A stretch of 64,000 nucleotides of DNA from Asterias amurensis. Taxonomy: Eukaryota; Echinodermata; Asteroidea; Forcipulatida; Asteriidae. Shown piece after piece: positions 9,451 to 22,700 of the stretch; position 1 is the first letter of the stretch; each line of letters opens with the position of its first letter. Position numbers and translations under genes: made by a program. The DNA is taken from NCBI RefSeq assembly GCF_032118995.1, contig NC_092669.1, positions 1,116,001 to 1,180,000 on the forward strand. The letters are read 5' to 3'. The notes below the pieces were generated by a model. That model was not told the DNA's origin and made no database searches. It saw only the letters and a list, made by a program, of their open reading frames with translations.

Positions 9451-10689
9451 ATTTTACCGTTTATTTAGACAAATCTTGTACACACTCTTAGAACAACAAA
9501 TGTTGGTCCAAAAAATGTACTGTCTCACCGCCCACGACCTCATCACCAGTTATCATGCAACTTGATTTTTCAATCGATAATGATAAATAATTAAAGAGAA
9601 TGTTTTGTTGTCTATTTAAAAAGAAGTTATCCAAAAAGAATTGTACATTCAGTCATCAATAAAATATGGCACAACAATGCTGCCAGAGTCTTCTAAAAAT
9701 CACATGCAATTTTCCCCCAAAAATTATCAACAAAATGCCAAAATAATGATTAGGCCTACTAAAGAAAATATCAGGCTGTGCTTGCATTGAGATTCGCAGT
9801 GACTGTTTGGGTTTGAGGTTTTATTTATGAGTTTCACTTTCAGACTTAAATTCCCTTAAATTAGATCCTTGTAAGCCACAAATGAGAAGAAGAAAAACAT
9901 TTTGGTGGAGTTAACTTTTATTCTAGAATAAGGTAGTCTGCAATGTAAATCAGAGAAAAACTAAAAAGAGTGTAACATTAGATGTTTTAGATTACTTTCC
10001 GTATCCTTGTACCCCTTTTTCACTCATTTTTACAAGAAGATATAAATTAGATACTATATTATTTTGTATCAAATGAAAATGTGGTGGCGTGATACCGAAT
10101 CTTTTCCGATGTTTTTAATTGAAGTTGAATCAGCATCCTTGACTTCCTCTATGGACATCCAATCCAAAAGATTATTTATGACACTTTGTATTCCCAAGCC
10201 ACCTATAAATCAAGACTTCTTGTTTAGAAAGTTTGAATCATAGTTTCCTCTGAAATAATACCTACAGCATTTCCTGAAACGCTATGACACACCGAGACTA
10301 TCACAAGCAAAACAGATTAATTTAATTTTATATTTATAGGGAAAAACAAGTAGTTTTTCTGTTGCAAACTTATGCCTGATGCTTCGTTCTTGTAAGGGCA
10401 ATGCGTTTTCTCTGTTTGTCAGGGCACCTCCTATGTACGCAGCTCTACCCTTTAACCTTCATTTTGGAGCAGCGCGCAGTGCACGAACATCAGTACATCA
10501 AGCCTGAGCATAAGCCGAGGTTTGACAAAGGCCCCTGGTGTCTCTGAAGACTAGGTGAGGAAGTCTTAATCTTTCCTAATTAACAACATGGTGTCCAAAC
10601 ATACCAAAAGACACCCAGTCACCCCTCTTGCTCAAAACCAAATGTGTCACTCCCTTATTCTGTCACTTCATTCACAAGTGAATTAATAA

Positions 10690-10862
10690 AGGCACTGCAG
10701 CCGATTTCACGAAACGCTAGGATTAATCCTAACTCGAGTTAGGACGAATAACCCGTCCTAACTTAGGATGGGTTCAATGCGTCCTACATATTTGGATACG
10801 GAACTGAACCCGTCCTAAGTCCTAAGATTAATCCTAAGTAAGAAAGAGTTTGGTGAAATCGA
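10690..10862. mobile_element. Palindromic repeat, 'CTAGGATTAATCCTAA' family
   Basis: CGATTTCACGAAACGCTAGG at the left and AGAGTTTGGTGAAATCGAC at the right, with repeated (T)CCTAACTCGAGTTAGGA palindromes inside. Related copies lie at 38020-38205, 57090-57235 and 63010-63200. Confidence 0.65.
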
Positions 10863-11471
10863 CGGCTGGACACTTAAGACCCGTCTTCTCACTAGATCTC
10901 AACTTACATAAAATAACAAACCTGTGAAAACTTGGACTCAATAATTGGTTGAAATTGCGAGAGAATAATGGAAGAAAACAGCAAACACCCTCGTTGAACA
11001 AGTTGTGTGCTTTCAGCTGATGTCTCAAATTCAGAGCAAGTTTTAATGCTTTTAGAACAATTATTTTGAGTAAAACCAATAGTGTACAGTGCCTTTAAAT
11101 ACCATATTTATCATAAGCTTTTTTTTTTTTTTTTTTTTTATAACATCTGGCACAGGAATAATCAGCATTCCACACCTTCCTGTCAATTGTCTGTTATTTC
11201 CTCGAAACAAAAGCTTAAGAAGAAAAAAACACCATCCAAAAATGGTACCCTAGAATCACTTCCCATTTTTGAAGCCGCTGCGACGAAAATCTGACAATTA
11301 AGCATGACAAGAGTTGTACAAGAACCAGACATCTGTCAACACGTGGGCTTCTGAAAAATGACTGGCTTCTAAAATGACTAGCTTGTCCCAAGAGTTGACC
11401 TCTGTGAAAAATTACTGAGCAATTATTGAATTTACTTTGTGGGTAGTTGGTTATTAAAATGCTTCTTTTAA

Positions 11472-11867
11472 AGGGGTTCTAGGTAAAGTTCAGTTTTTAA
11501 ATTATGAGCTCACATGATTTAGAATTTAGACAGAGTTTTCATTGAATTTTTGATGTGGAAGATGTTATTTGAAACGCAACTATTTTATCCAGAAAATAAT
11601 TCAGGAAAGCAAGTTCACAAAGTCAAAGCTTATGACTGATGTTCGATGCTGTAATGGTTTTTGAATTATATTTTAAAAGTCATACCTTATTCTATACTTT
11701 GAAGACAAAATTACTTCCTTTTTTTTGAGGGAAAAGCAGTTTTTAATATGAAAAACAATTGTCGACCAGGTATACATGTATTGTATAATTTCTACTTCAT
11801 GGAGTTTCATCATTACATGTGTGCCATGGAATGGAAACTAATTAAAATAGAAAATGTTACCTTCCCT
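11472..11867. mobile_element. TTAA-flanked MITE
   Basis: TTAA at 11468-11471 and 11868-11871. Ends AAGGGG.. and ..TTCCCT are roughly inverted. The interior has no coding potential. Confidence 0.55.
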
Positions 11868-12409
11868 TTAACGGTTGTAATTTACACCCTCAAAACTGAA
11901 ATCATTTCTGCCCCTAGGCTAATTGGTGATATTTGAGGGGCCATCTGTCGGCAGGCGTCGCAGAGGAATTTTTTTCATTGATAGGGCTTAAAATCAGAAA
12001 TCTAAATTTGGAAGAAATGAAACTGCATGGAGCTCAAGAGAGACATCACCAGTACAGTATGGTATTATTTTGTGGAATGAAACCAAAATATTTTCCGGAT
12101 AAATTTAGGCTCCACATTGGCGTGGACGAATGCATTTATAATCGACTTCCTCTAACAAAGAAATATATTCATTTTGAGTGCGCCTTTGTGATATTTTATT
12201 GCAAATTAAAGCAATTTCAACAATGGTCTAGCACTGAATCGGATTTGTTGGTAAGTTTAACGTTTTGTTTGGCACTGATCGTCCCCAACCCATTAAAATC
12301 CACTGCATGTTTTTGTCTGATTCTTGTAGGACTGAGGACTCTACTGATACTGCTTAATGGTGGATAAGACATTTTAGTGACTCTTTGCACAATGCAGAAA
12401 GCACAGGCA

Positions 12410-12565
12410 CAATAATAATAAATAATAATAATAAGACTTGTAATGCGCACATATCCACCCTGCTGGGTGTTCAAGGCGCAGAAAATAACTATTTCGGACG
12501 GACATCCGAACTCGCAATCCTTAAACGTGATGCCATGACCGATGACCGCTAAGCTATCACGGCAC
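12410..12565. repeat. AATAATAAT-headed interspersed repeat
   Basis: An (ATA)n head followed by GTAATGCGCACATATCCACC and CAAGGCGCA. Similar pieces at 17905-17990, 54385-54450 and 63810-63845 suggest a SINE-like family. Confidence 0.5.
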
Positions 12566-13329
12566 AACAATTTGTGTATTATACCATTTCCACCATTTTG
12601 GAAGAATCTGAAGAAGTTGTGTTGGTAGACACTTTTCCTTTTTTGCTCCCAAAATGTTCATGAACATACATTGTCTGACAACTCAAACAGTAGACTCTTG
12701 TAATGATCAGTCTATCCAGGTTTCTTGGGATTATACAAATTTCCAGTTTTAATTTGTTGAACTGAGGAAATTATTGGTGAATTCCTGAGTGGAAACAGGA
12801 TGTTGTCATGGTTACGGATTGATAGTACAATTTACAATGGGTACTTATCAGACAGAGGTCATATCCCCCAAAATATCCAGGATAACCCTGCATTAACCTC
12901 AAACTACAAAGCACAAGTTCTTTATTATTGTACGATTGTAAGGGCATGACATTTGGATACAAACTCATTGAAAACACACTCCGCACCCAGTACTGCTTTG
13001 GAAGGTTGGCTGCCGATTCCGAATCCAATTTTAAAGACTCCATTGAGTGCTGAGTGATGTTATCATGAACTCCATGTACCTTTTGAAACTAACAGTTGTA
13101 ATTTATTGTGAATTTCAAAGTAATAAAGCTGGCTGCTCATGCTGACTTTATTTTTCCAACAAACATGTGTAGCTATTGTTACCCATTGTAATGGCAGCTT
13201 AAAGGGGAGCTGTATTCTGAACATTGTCAGTCTTTAAACCGTGAGGAGTGAGTTTGACAAGGAAGGTCAGAAACAAAAACCAATGTCAGTAAAAAATACC
13301 TTGAATTTTAAGTATTCATCATTGCTGGC

Positions 13330-13740
13330 CTGGTACTTCAGGATGGCAATTGCCTCTGTTGCCCCATTTTATTGCCTTGGTGCCCTTTGAAATGTTCCAA
13401 TAGTATATTATTTATTATCAATCTCCGCTTGGCTCCTAAATAAGGAGGAAATGCCTTGATGCCTAAGTTGCCCTTTTACCAACAAACCATCAGGAAGGTC
13501 ACAAACAAAAACCAATGTCGTAAACATTACAATACCTTGATTTTAAAATATGATTTTTGTAACTGCTGCAGCCGATTTTACGAAAGTAGTGCGTAACTTG
13601 CGCCATATCATAAAGTTGCGCCACGTAAATGTTGCACCACTTTCAGACGTGTGGCGTAACTTTCGAGAAATTGGCGGAACTCATAGTGGACTTATGCAGA
13701 TTTGCGTTAAGTTTCGTGAAATTGGCTGCTGGCCCAAAGG
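13330..13740. repeat. Two interspersed repeat fragments
   Basis: 13330-13475 contains the 'TGCCTCTGTTGCCCC..CTTGGTGCCC' body of the CAGGCCTG-ended family. 13560-13735 starts GCAGCCGATTTTACGAAAG and ends TTTCGTGAAATTGGCTGC, an inverted-end palindromic repeat of about 175 bp. Confidence 0.55.
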
Positions 13741-14258
13741 TGTTCATTTCATTTTGCCCTTTTTACACTTAGTGTCATTGCTGGTGTACACTAGCTGCAA
13801 AATTACGATAAAGCACGTACACGTAGAGCTAGAGGCGAGGGTAGGCTTACTAGACAGAGGACAAATCAAGGAAACAACTGAAGCCATAAAACTCTTAAAT
13901 CAACCGTTTTCGAAGGCGTTTCAATGCAACACAACCGCAGTTCCTGCACACAAAGGTTGTGAACTTTCTTAGAAAGTTCATGGATGTAAACACACACCAC
14001 AATGTACACATCATCAGTAAAGTGGTGAGAATTTATGTTTGAGAATTGAATGATACAACACGCCTAGACCGGTTGACCTTGGGTCTTTGGTTGTGGTTAA
14101 ATGTTGGTCTGCTGGCACAAAGCAAATGTTTAGGCTGTAGTGAACATCAATGCCACCTGCAGTCTGTCTACTCAATATATCTATTAGGAATCCTCTTGGG
14201 AAGTACGTGTAGAGCAGACTGTCTCAGGACAACCAAAAACTAATTAGTTCATGAATCT

Positions 14259-14292
14259 CTCTCTCTCTCTCTCTCTCTCTCCCTCTCTCTCA
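14259..14292. repeat. (CT)n microsatellite
   Basis: About 17 CT dinucleotides with one CC interruption. Confidence 0.95.
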
Positions 14293-15175
14293 GTAATTAT
14301 AAATTTACCTCACATTCTTTCAAATTTTAATTGAAAAATGGTTTGTTAAAAAAATTATTATCAATGCTTTAATAGATGAAAATTTGCATCGAGATAAAGA
14401 ATATTAATTTTGGTTCATACCCGTATACAGTGCCAACACACATCGGTGCACATGGCCAAAACCTAAATTATTTTGTATCAATGTTGTTTTAAAACAAAAT
14501 TATTTGTAGTATCATCACTGTTCAAAATTTGTAAATAGAACAAACAAACAATGTTGATGTTTTGGTTGAACAACAACCTTATACATACAGTGTAGGTAAT
14601 TTATGAGCACTTTTTGTAAACGCAACTCTCCACAACGACATTAATTAAATGTAGAAAAGGAAATGCTAGCCGTGAACAAGTCACTGGTATTATTAACCTC
14701 GTTTGAAACCCCTAGATGTGGGTCGTGTTCATCTAGTTAATAGTAGTACACTGTTCATTATTTATGTACAAAACCATCAGCCATGGTGAGCATTCAAGTA
14801 TGATGGATTAAAATCGCCACGCTTCAATGAATTTACGGTCAGTCAGCTGAAGATAAAATTTGAACGAGTCAATTTGATTTAGGTGTGTGTTAATAGTCAG
14901 TATCATGTGACTGATGAAATACTTCTTCCGGCATATTCTGACTAGCTTTGTCATTGATAAGTACTACATAGGCCAGGGCCCAATTTCAGGATCTGCTTAA
15001 CGGGTATACTTTTGGTAATTTGTCAATTTAATCTAATTTGCAAAAATTATGCAAAGATAAAACTACCCATATCGCACAAAAAGGGCTTTCAAACTGAGGC
15101 TGGAAGGACAAAATAGTCTGATGCCTCTCCTGTACAATATGATTGCAGTCGGGAACATGGCCAAGATTGTGTTCA

Positions 15176-15336
15176 GGCCTGCAATTAACCGGATGCCATG
15201 GTCTCCGTTGCCCTGGTTTGGCCTTGATGCCCCTTCAGAAGTTTCCCATAGACTTTCTGATTTTTTTAATGGAATTGTTTTTTAGAACTTGAAGGGAAAT
15301 GGCCTTGCCTTCTCGAAAATGAAATTCCAGGCCTAT
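15176..15336. mobile_element. CAGGCCTG-ended short element
   Basis: Begins CAGGCCTGCAATTAACCGG and ends GAAATTCCAGGCCT. The body (TCTCCGTTGCCCTGGTTTGG) is shared with 5446, 22386, 28960 and 62543. Family structure resembles a non-autonomous hAT element, by inference only. Confidence 0.6.
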
Positions 15337-15760
15337 GTGGGATCTCCGTGACACTGGCTAAAAACATCGGAACACAGAGAATTGTGAGATGTAGGTTAAA
15401 ATGCTGTGTCATATAATAGCTTGACCCAATATTTGATCAATATTCCCCAGCAAAATATTACAACTGGAACTAAATAGCGCACACATGCCGTGAGCGTCCA
15501 CCGCGTGAATGCGGCACTTTGACAACATGTTACATCCTCGTTATTCAATTTGAGAAGCGTAAATTATTACTCTTACACAAGTTCCATACAAACGACGTGG
15601 ACATAATTTGTGCCATGCACTTGTGTCTGGAATGTTTTTTTGAAGTGAAGAGAAGGTGTAGGGTGAAAATGCAGGATGAGTGACGGTGTGGAATGTGAGA
15701 GCATGGCTTGACTCAGCAGCTGGCTCACAGTACAAAATTGTGTAGAGTTCTTGTGTTTAA

Positions 15761-16099
15761 AGGGACACGTTGCCTTGGATAGGGCGAGTTGGTCTTTGAA
15801 AAGCATTTGAAACTGTTTGAAACCAATGACAATGGTTAGATAGATAATTTAAACGTAGAATATAATGATCCACACAAACATGCCTAGAAATCACACAGTT
15901 ATCCTTATACGCCGGAAGAAACATGGTCGCCCATTTGTCATAAAATGGCCGACCGTGTTAGTTCGCGACGTAAAAGGAAAAATATGCAATTTCAAGTGAT
16001 ACTTGTGTAGATCATTATATTCTACTTTTCAAATATCTTTCTAACCATGTATTTCATAAGAAACAGTTCCAAACGCTTTTCAAAGACCAACTTGTCCCT
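15761..16099. mobile_element. TTAA-flanked palindromic MITE
   Basis: TTAA at 15757-15760 and 16100-16103. The left end AGGGACACGTTGCCTTGG and right end CCAACTTGTCCCT face each other, and GTTGGTCTTTGAAAAGC / GCTTTTCAAAGACCAAC form inner arms. Confidence 0.75.
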
Positions 16100-16599
16100 T
16101 TAAAGGGATGGCACAACGTTGTGTATAGTTCTCGTGTTTTAAAAAAGGTTCTTTTACATTGTGGGTACTGAAGCCTAAATATAGTGTCTTCCTGATATAG
16201 CTAGCTGGAATCATAACTAAGCAAAAATAAGCAGTATACCAGTCATAAATTGTTTATGTGACATGGTTGCTGGTAACCGTATTCTGAAGCATAACTTTAT
16301 TGGGCTTAGCAAATTTTGGGGCTTACATGTAAGCAGCTCTACGTTATGAAATTGGGACTGATGATTGTTGCAATAAATGTGACATAAATTAATCGCCACG
16401 TACATGTAACAACCCAATGTTTCTCCTACGTATGTGAACTTGTTTTTGAATTGTTTAAGTAAATTTTCTCAAAAACAGTACATCATCTCTAATGTGCCTA
16501 ATTAGAGGGCAACCGTTTACAAACCACAACTGTAGTATAAATTTGTCCCAATTGTAGGATTGATAGCCTTTTCTTGTCTCTCTATTGCTTCCCACACAG

Positions 16600-16775
16600 A
16601 CCACCCTTCTGAGACTCCAAAGACCTTCAGCGACGCAAACATTTAAGACGGTTGGTTTCTAACAAGCTGAGAGAAATTTTATTGGATAACAAGATGACGA
16701 CTTCGTCAAACCTGGCCTCTGATGCCACTCAGATGCTGGCTGCAGCGCTAGAGCAGATGGATGACATTATTGCAG
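16600..16775 (+). CDS. PPFIBP1: Liprin-beta exon with start codon
   Basis: Acceptor CCCACACAG at 16591-16599; 5' UTR 16600-16693; ATG at 16694; donor G/GTATGT at 16775/16776 (phase 1). MTTSSNLASDATQMLAAAL and EQMDDIIAG align with the liprin-beta N-terminus (ASDMLAAALEQMDGIIAG in vertebrates), which fixes the start. Confidence 0.93.
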
Positions 16776-19700
16776 GTATGTAATTTAATGAAGTTGTCTC
16801 GTGGACCCAGTTTCATAAAAGCCTGAAAACTTAACAGAAACTTGTTACCAGGCAAAATTTCATAAAGTTTACATTGTTGCAATTGGTACCCTGCTAATTA
16901 TTTTGCTTGGTAAAAAAATTTGCTAAGCAGTATTTTCTGCTTACAGCTATATATGAAATTGGGTCCTGCCCCCTTATTACATGTATAGACAGCCTACACA
17001 ATCTCCCCCCCAAAAAAATTATTTTCGCCTCAGTGAGATGAAAATTATTTTAGCATGTAAAACGTATTTTCGTGACGTTAATTTACGCATTTCTCAAAAC
17101 TATCGCACCTCAGCAAGTAATATAAAAGGAGGCCTTAAACTGTGGAAGTTATATCATTATAAACCACAAGGAAAATTAAGTTACTAGCTTCCTCAAGTGA
17201 ATGTAGAATACACATTGTATGTTCTATCTGTAATGTGCCTTTAATACAAATGAAATAAGACTTTAAAAGTGATCGATTGATTAGGTTACAAATTGTTTTG
17301 ATTACGTCAAACCTGACCGTCAGTGTGACCAAGATTCTTTCTCCTACATTAGAAAAAACTCACGAGGACGACATTTCAAGAAACTACCTCAAGGCAAAAC
17401 TGAACAATAAGACTTTTACAGGAGTTGTTTTGATTACGTCAAATTTGACCGCCAAGATTCCCTCTGCTTTTTATAACCAACTCAGGACGACATCATAAGG
17501 GAAGTCCTTCTATGAAATATTAAAAAACCCTCGGAGAGGATGTTCTTGGAATTAATCAATTTATTTGATAAAATTTACATGAGTTACGATTATTAATTTT
17601 GTCCGCCTCTAATGCTCTGCTCTGAAACGGAGAAAAGACAAACTGTCTGATAAAAACACATGGATACATCCCTGGAGGAAGATTGAGGGTCTTGTTGTTG
17701 TTTCTGTAAATAGAAGTAAGGCGCTCAGATGTTCTCTTAAAGGTAGGATAATTATTAATTTTTCTTGGTGATGCTGATTTATCTGTAGGCAGAATTATAA
17801 AGAAACATACAATAAAAGTCATATGTGAAAGTTTCAGCTGATTATAGTGCATACTTACTGAGAAAATTGACACTGTATTTGCACACGAATGTCAAATCCA
17901 TCCACGTTTAATAATAATTATAACAATTATACATTTATACTGCGCACATATCCGTCAAAAAAGACACCCAAGGCGCACAAAGAGAAAATTAATGGAGCAT
18001 TTAACAGAAAACTAGTTTAGCTACATTGTATGTGACAGTGGGTACCTACCTGCATCTCTGACTGAAGCATTCGCAAACAGACACCAACACACAGAAATCT
18101 GAGAAATGATTCATACATGAATCATTTCTAAGACTTAGATTTTTTGAGGGGTTAAAAATTATCCAAACAATTACTTTAAAGGGAATCCTTTCTCAAAATA
18201 TTAATACTATCAACAGCTTCAGTGCTTCTCACCAAGTATGTTTTTTATGGTCAATAATGTTTGGAGTATTTACCAATCTATGACACTTCCTTTAAGATGC
18301 ATAGATGAGGGGCTAGTCTTCCGAGATGTCACACACACTTGTCTCAATAATGTTTTGGGGTGTTGTTTTAAGAGTGGAATATGTTGATGTATTTGCAGAC
18401 CGCTGCTGGGTAGGACCCTTTGGGGTTAGGATAAATGAAGACAAAATCAACACTGCCTTCAAATCACAATTTAAATACTCAGTCCGGTATGCAGGGCTTG
18501 AACTTAGGGTGAAAATCCACAAAACTGCTTGGCTTGTAGCTAGAAGAGTTAACTGGACCGGAATTCTTTATAAAAGACCTGGGGGCCCGGGGTTGGGGGG
18601 GGGGGAGATTTATCTCATTTGTATTATCGGAAAGTATTCTTCAATACTCAACAGAATTGAAAGATATTTGTCAGACACAAAAGACTTGTCCAGTCACACT
18701 AAAAATTCATAAATTTAATTTTCTCATGTACAATCTGTGACTGGTATCGTGCTTATTGTTGCTTAGCAGAAACCTTTTAAGCAATACTTTCTGCTGAAGC
18801 AACTTTATGAAATTGAGCCAGAGGAGAGCCATCTCACCATCTTAGTGAAACAGGAGAGTAAAATTATAATTTTTTGTTCCAATTCCACAGGAATCAGTCG
18901 GGGAGAGTCATCTCACCATCTAAGTGAAACATGAGAGCAAAGTTTTCATTTTGTTTTCTAACTCCGCAGGAACACGTTACCAGTCGGGGGAGAGCCATCT
19001 CACCATCTAAGCGAAACGCGAGTTTAAAGTTGTCATTTTTTTTTAACTCCGCAGGAACGCGGTACCAGTCGTCTGAAGTCTCGAGCCTTCACAACGGGAC
19101 AATGGATTCTCACAATGCCAACTTTTCCTCCTCATCCACCTCAATCTCCGTCAACCATTTTGGAATCTCCCAGCAGGCTGACGACCTCAAGCAGTCTGTT
19201 GAGATGGCTCTAGATCGAGGAGAGGCAGGGATCTCAAGGGAAGGAATACCAGAGAGTACGAGACGAGTCTTGACACGTTGGCTGCAGGGAAACTCCTATC
19301 AGGTATGTATACAATAAACAATAACTTTTCAATAAGGTGAGGTTTGCAGTAACCTGGGCCCAATATCATGGCTCTGCTTACCGCCGAATTCTGCGCTTAC
19401 AATCACCATTCTCCGCTTACATGCAAGCGCTGAATTTCTGCACTAGCCTTGTAAGCGTAGAATGCCTAGTAACGTGCAGTACGCACCCGCACAAGCCAAA
19501 ATTCCCTGCTAACTCGTGAAGTACGCGTGACGCAAGCACAGAATTCCTTGCTTCTGCAAGCGCCGATTGTTTGCTAACGTTAAGCAGAGCCATGAAATTA
19601 GGCCCAGGTAACACCTTGTAATAGTCCATTTTGAGTAGGGTTGGTTCTAAGAGAGGCTTGCAGTAGTGAAAATCTCTCTTGAGTACCTTTGGTTCTTATA

Positions 19701-22700
19701 AAACCACCAGTTCTTTTCAGAACCATCTTAAAGAAATTTCACAATTAAAGAGACAGCTACAATGTAAGCATCTCTATAAAATTTCAGCTCCAAACCCAAA
19801 TAGTAAAGTAGCAAAAATACTTCACAAATGGTAAAATAGTTGCTGGGGTCCTTTTCAGTGTATAACTCCAGGCCCATTTGTCTGAAAGTTTGTCGCCCTC
19901 TGTTGATCCAATTATCACAAAAAAAGTGCAAATTACCTTCACTTTAGAAATTAGTCATGCATGATTGTGGTATCCATGACAGTGCCTGGTCTGTCATGCC
20001 AAGGACGGTCAAGGCATCTTACCAAGCTGGTAATTACATGGGGAAATTAAAGAGAACATAAACCTTTGGTTTTTGGAACTGTTTGATTGTTTGAATCCTC
20101 ACAATTTTTGGCACAACAAGTTTTATCTTTTTCCATAACCACATTACTTCGAAGTAAACTGGTTATCAAAATGCTATAACTATTTAAAGCTGCAGTAGGC
20201 TTCTTACCAATAGTGGTAATTGCCATTAATTTTGAGAGTGAATACTAAACGTAAACCTTCCCTTTAAAAAGCTGGTAATTAGGAGGAAACTAAGCCCATC
20301 AATAAGTTATTCTGAAAGTGAATTACTCCTACTTGTACGTCAGCCAAGTAGATTAGATTTGACTGGTATAATTGGTCATACCTCACTGGTCAACTTCGTA
20401 TCTATACATGTATTAGCCCGGGGGCCAATTTAACAGCGCAGCTTGATGGTAAGCAAATTTTTGTGCTACCTATATGTATTCCACAAAATTTTGCTAAATT
20501 TGTACTGTAGGTGTTTCACAGGTTAGTAATAAAACTAGGCGACCATGTATTTGCATTGCACTGGTGATACTTTTCAATCCTGTTAGATTTCCTCTTTTTG
20601 TATTCATAATGAGTACCAGCAGACTGTACTCTTTACACCACTGCTTTACACCATGCCGATAATCAGGGCCCAATTTCATAGCGCTGCTAACAAAAAAATT
20701 TGCTTAGCATGAAATTTCTCCCTTGATAAAAACAGGATTACCAACCAATTTTCCATGTGATTTTTTAGGATAAGCAAACAACAGCTGAATACCAGTAACA
20801 AGCAACATGAAACAACAGGAAATTTTGTTGGTAATCCCGTTTATATCAAGGATGAAATTTCATGCTAAGCAAATTTTTGTGCTTAGCAGCTCTATGAAAT
20901 TGGGCCCAGGTTACACAGTTTTACCCCAAATCTACTCTTCCTTTGCTGTATTGATTTTTCCTTTGATCAGTTTCTCAAGTCAGGCAACCCTCTGGTACCA
21001 TGTCTACAATGTGTCCTGAATTAGACACAAGTGCCTGTTGGCGGTCTGATTTGTTTTAAAAACACGCCTTTCCCCCCTTCCCAACTTTTCCTGAATTCCT
21101 TCTACTCAAGCTTGATATTCAATCCAGAAGTTTACCCTCTTTTCACCCTGGGGGTCTTCACCCTGGGGGTCTTCACCCTGGGGGTCTTCACCCTGGGGGT
21201 CTTCACCCTGGGGGTCTTCACCCTGGGGGTCTTCACCCTGGGGGTCTTCACCCTGGGGGTCTTCACCCTGGGGGTCTTCACCCTGGGGGTCTTCACCCTG
21301 GGGGTCTTCACCCTGGGGGTCTTCACCCTGGGGGTCTTCACCCTGGGGGTCTTCACCCTGGGGGTCTTCACCCTGGGGGTCTTCACCCTGGGGGTCTTCA
21401 CCCTGGGGATCTTCACCCTGGGGATCTTCACCCTGGGGGTCTTCACCCTGGGGGTCTTCACCCTGGGGATCTTCACCCTAGGGATCTCCCCTCTTACCCC
21501 TAGCCAGACACCCCCCAGTGATCTAAGATCTAGACCGGCAGGGTGTGTAGATTTACTTGTCAATACAAACATAGATACATACATGCTGATTGCAGTCATA
21601 CCTCTCGCTGTCATCTTAAAGGCAAAGTTTACCTTAGGTTTTTGGAACCATTCGATTGTTCTAAGCCTATGGATAAATGTAGGTGTAGGATACATTAAAA
21701 CGTAACCTATGAACTTTTTCATTTCAAAAGGGGGTCGAGGTTTTGAGATATCGCTGAAAATCTGAAGGGATTAAGTCCATGCAGGAAGAGTTATCCCTTA
21801 TAGGAATACACAATCTGAGAAGTGTTACTGACAGTTACGCTTCTCAAGTTATTGTCATAAAAACTAATATTTTTACATTTAACCTCATTCTGACATTACT
21901 TCAAAGTGAAATGTTTCTCAAAATATTCGAAAGCCGGTGAAGGCTTCTATTAACCAATGGTTTTTATTGTATTTTATGAGTATATACCAAATGTATACCT
22001 GCCCTTTAAAGGTTAGTCACACACTTCGGAACAGCTGGCGTGATTTAATGTCACCGACTGTGACATCCTGTCCCTTAGGCTGGGTGGAAACCAGAGAATA
22101 AGAGTCGTTTCTTCTTTCATGTTAAGCCCGCTTCATACTTCCTGCGATTTCGAAGCGAATTTTGATGTCAAATGGCTGGTTTCGGAGTGAATGTTTTGCA
22201 GGAGTTTCATACAGCCCAACTGTTGTGGATTCTTCGTCTGCGAATTTGTGACTTCAAAATCCGTATCACATTCGCAGGAATTATGAACCGAGCTTTACTT
22301 GAGGAAGAAAAAGTAGGCTCAAATAAAGATTTGCAGGGAAAACTAAAATACTTTCGTCTTTCTTGGCACTTGGACTTTCAAAGTTGAGGCCTGGATTTAA
22401 ACTGAGGCCATGGCCTTTATTGGCACCTGGTCTTGGCCTTGATGCCCCTTCAAAAGTTTTCAAATCGACTTTCAAGATTGTCCAAAGGAAGTGCCCTTTG
22501 CAAAATGAACATGGCCTTGCCCTCTCAAAGATGAAATTCCATGCCTGACCTTCTGTCAAAAAGTAGACATTTTTCAAATAAAACTACCGGTGTGTGGAAA
22601 TGCTTTGGGAGAGAGAGAGAAACTTGTTTTTATTTTCTTACTTCTGTCTCGAGAAGAACTTGATCCTGACCTAGTAACCTGGAAACCACAATGTAGCGTT

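Larger units (their letters stand above)
8421..16599. other. Intergenic region and probable 5' non-coding part of liprin-beta
   Basis: No convincing protein-coding exon. It holds repeats described separately (10690, 11472, 12410, 13330-13740, 14259, 15176, 15761). A strong donor ATGTG/GTAAGA at 9141/9142 could end a 5' UTR exon of liprin-beta. The GC-richer stretch 9330-9540, with an ATTGG box at about 9338, could be a promoter. Neither is provable from sequence alone. Confidence 0.4.

Noticed and set aside
11933..12367. 144-codon open frame in the liprin upstream region
   Set aside because: No recognisable family, no splice or start context of note, and composition like the surrounding AT-rich intergenic DNA.
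13550..13972. 140-codon open frame
   Set aside because: Its first part is a palindromic interspersed repeat (13560-13735); no protein family recognised.
18931..19317. Continuous frame through the duplicated acceptors into exon 2
   Set aside because: The part before 19055 is intron. It reads open by chance, and the exon is defined by acceptor, phase and alignment to liprin-beta.
21031..21722. Long open frames on both strands through the VFTLG / VKTPR repeat
   Set aside because: They are open only because the 15-bp unit is a multiple of three and lacks stops. There is no family match, and the array lies in a liprin-beta intron.
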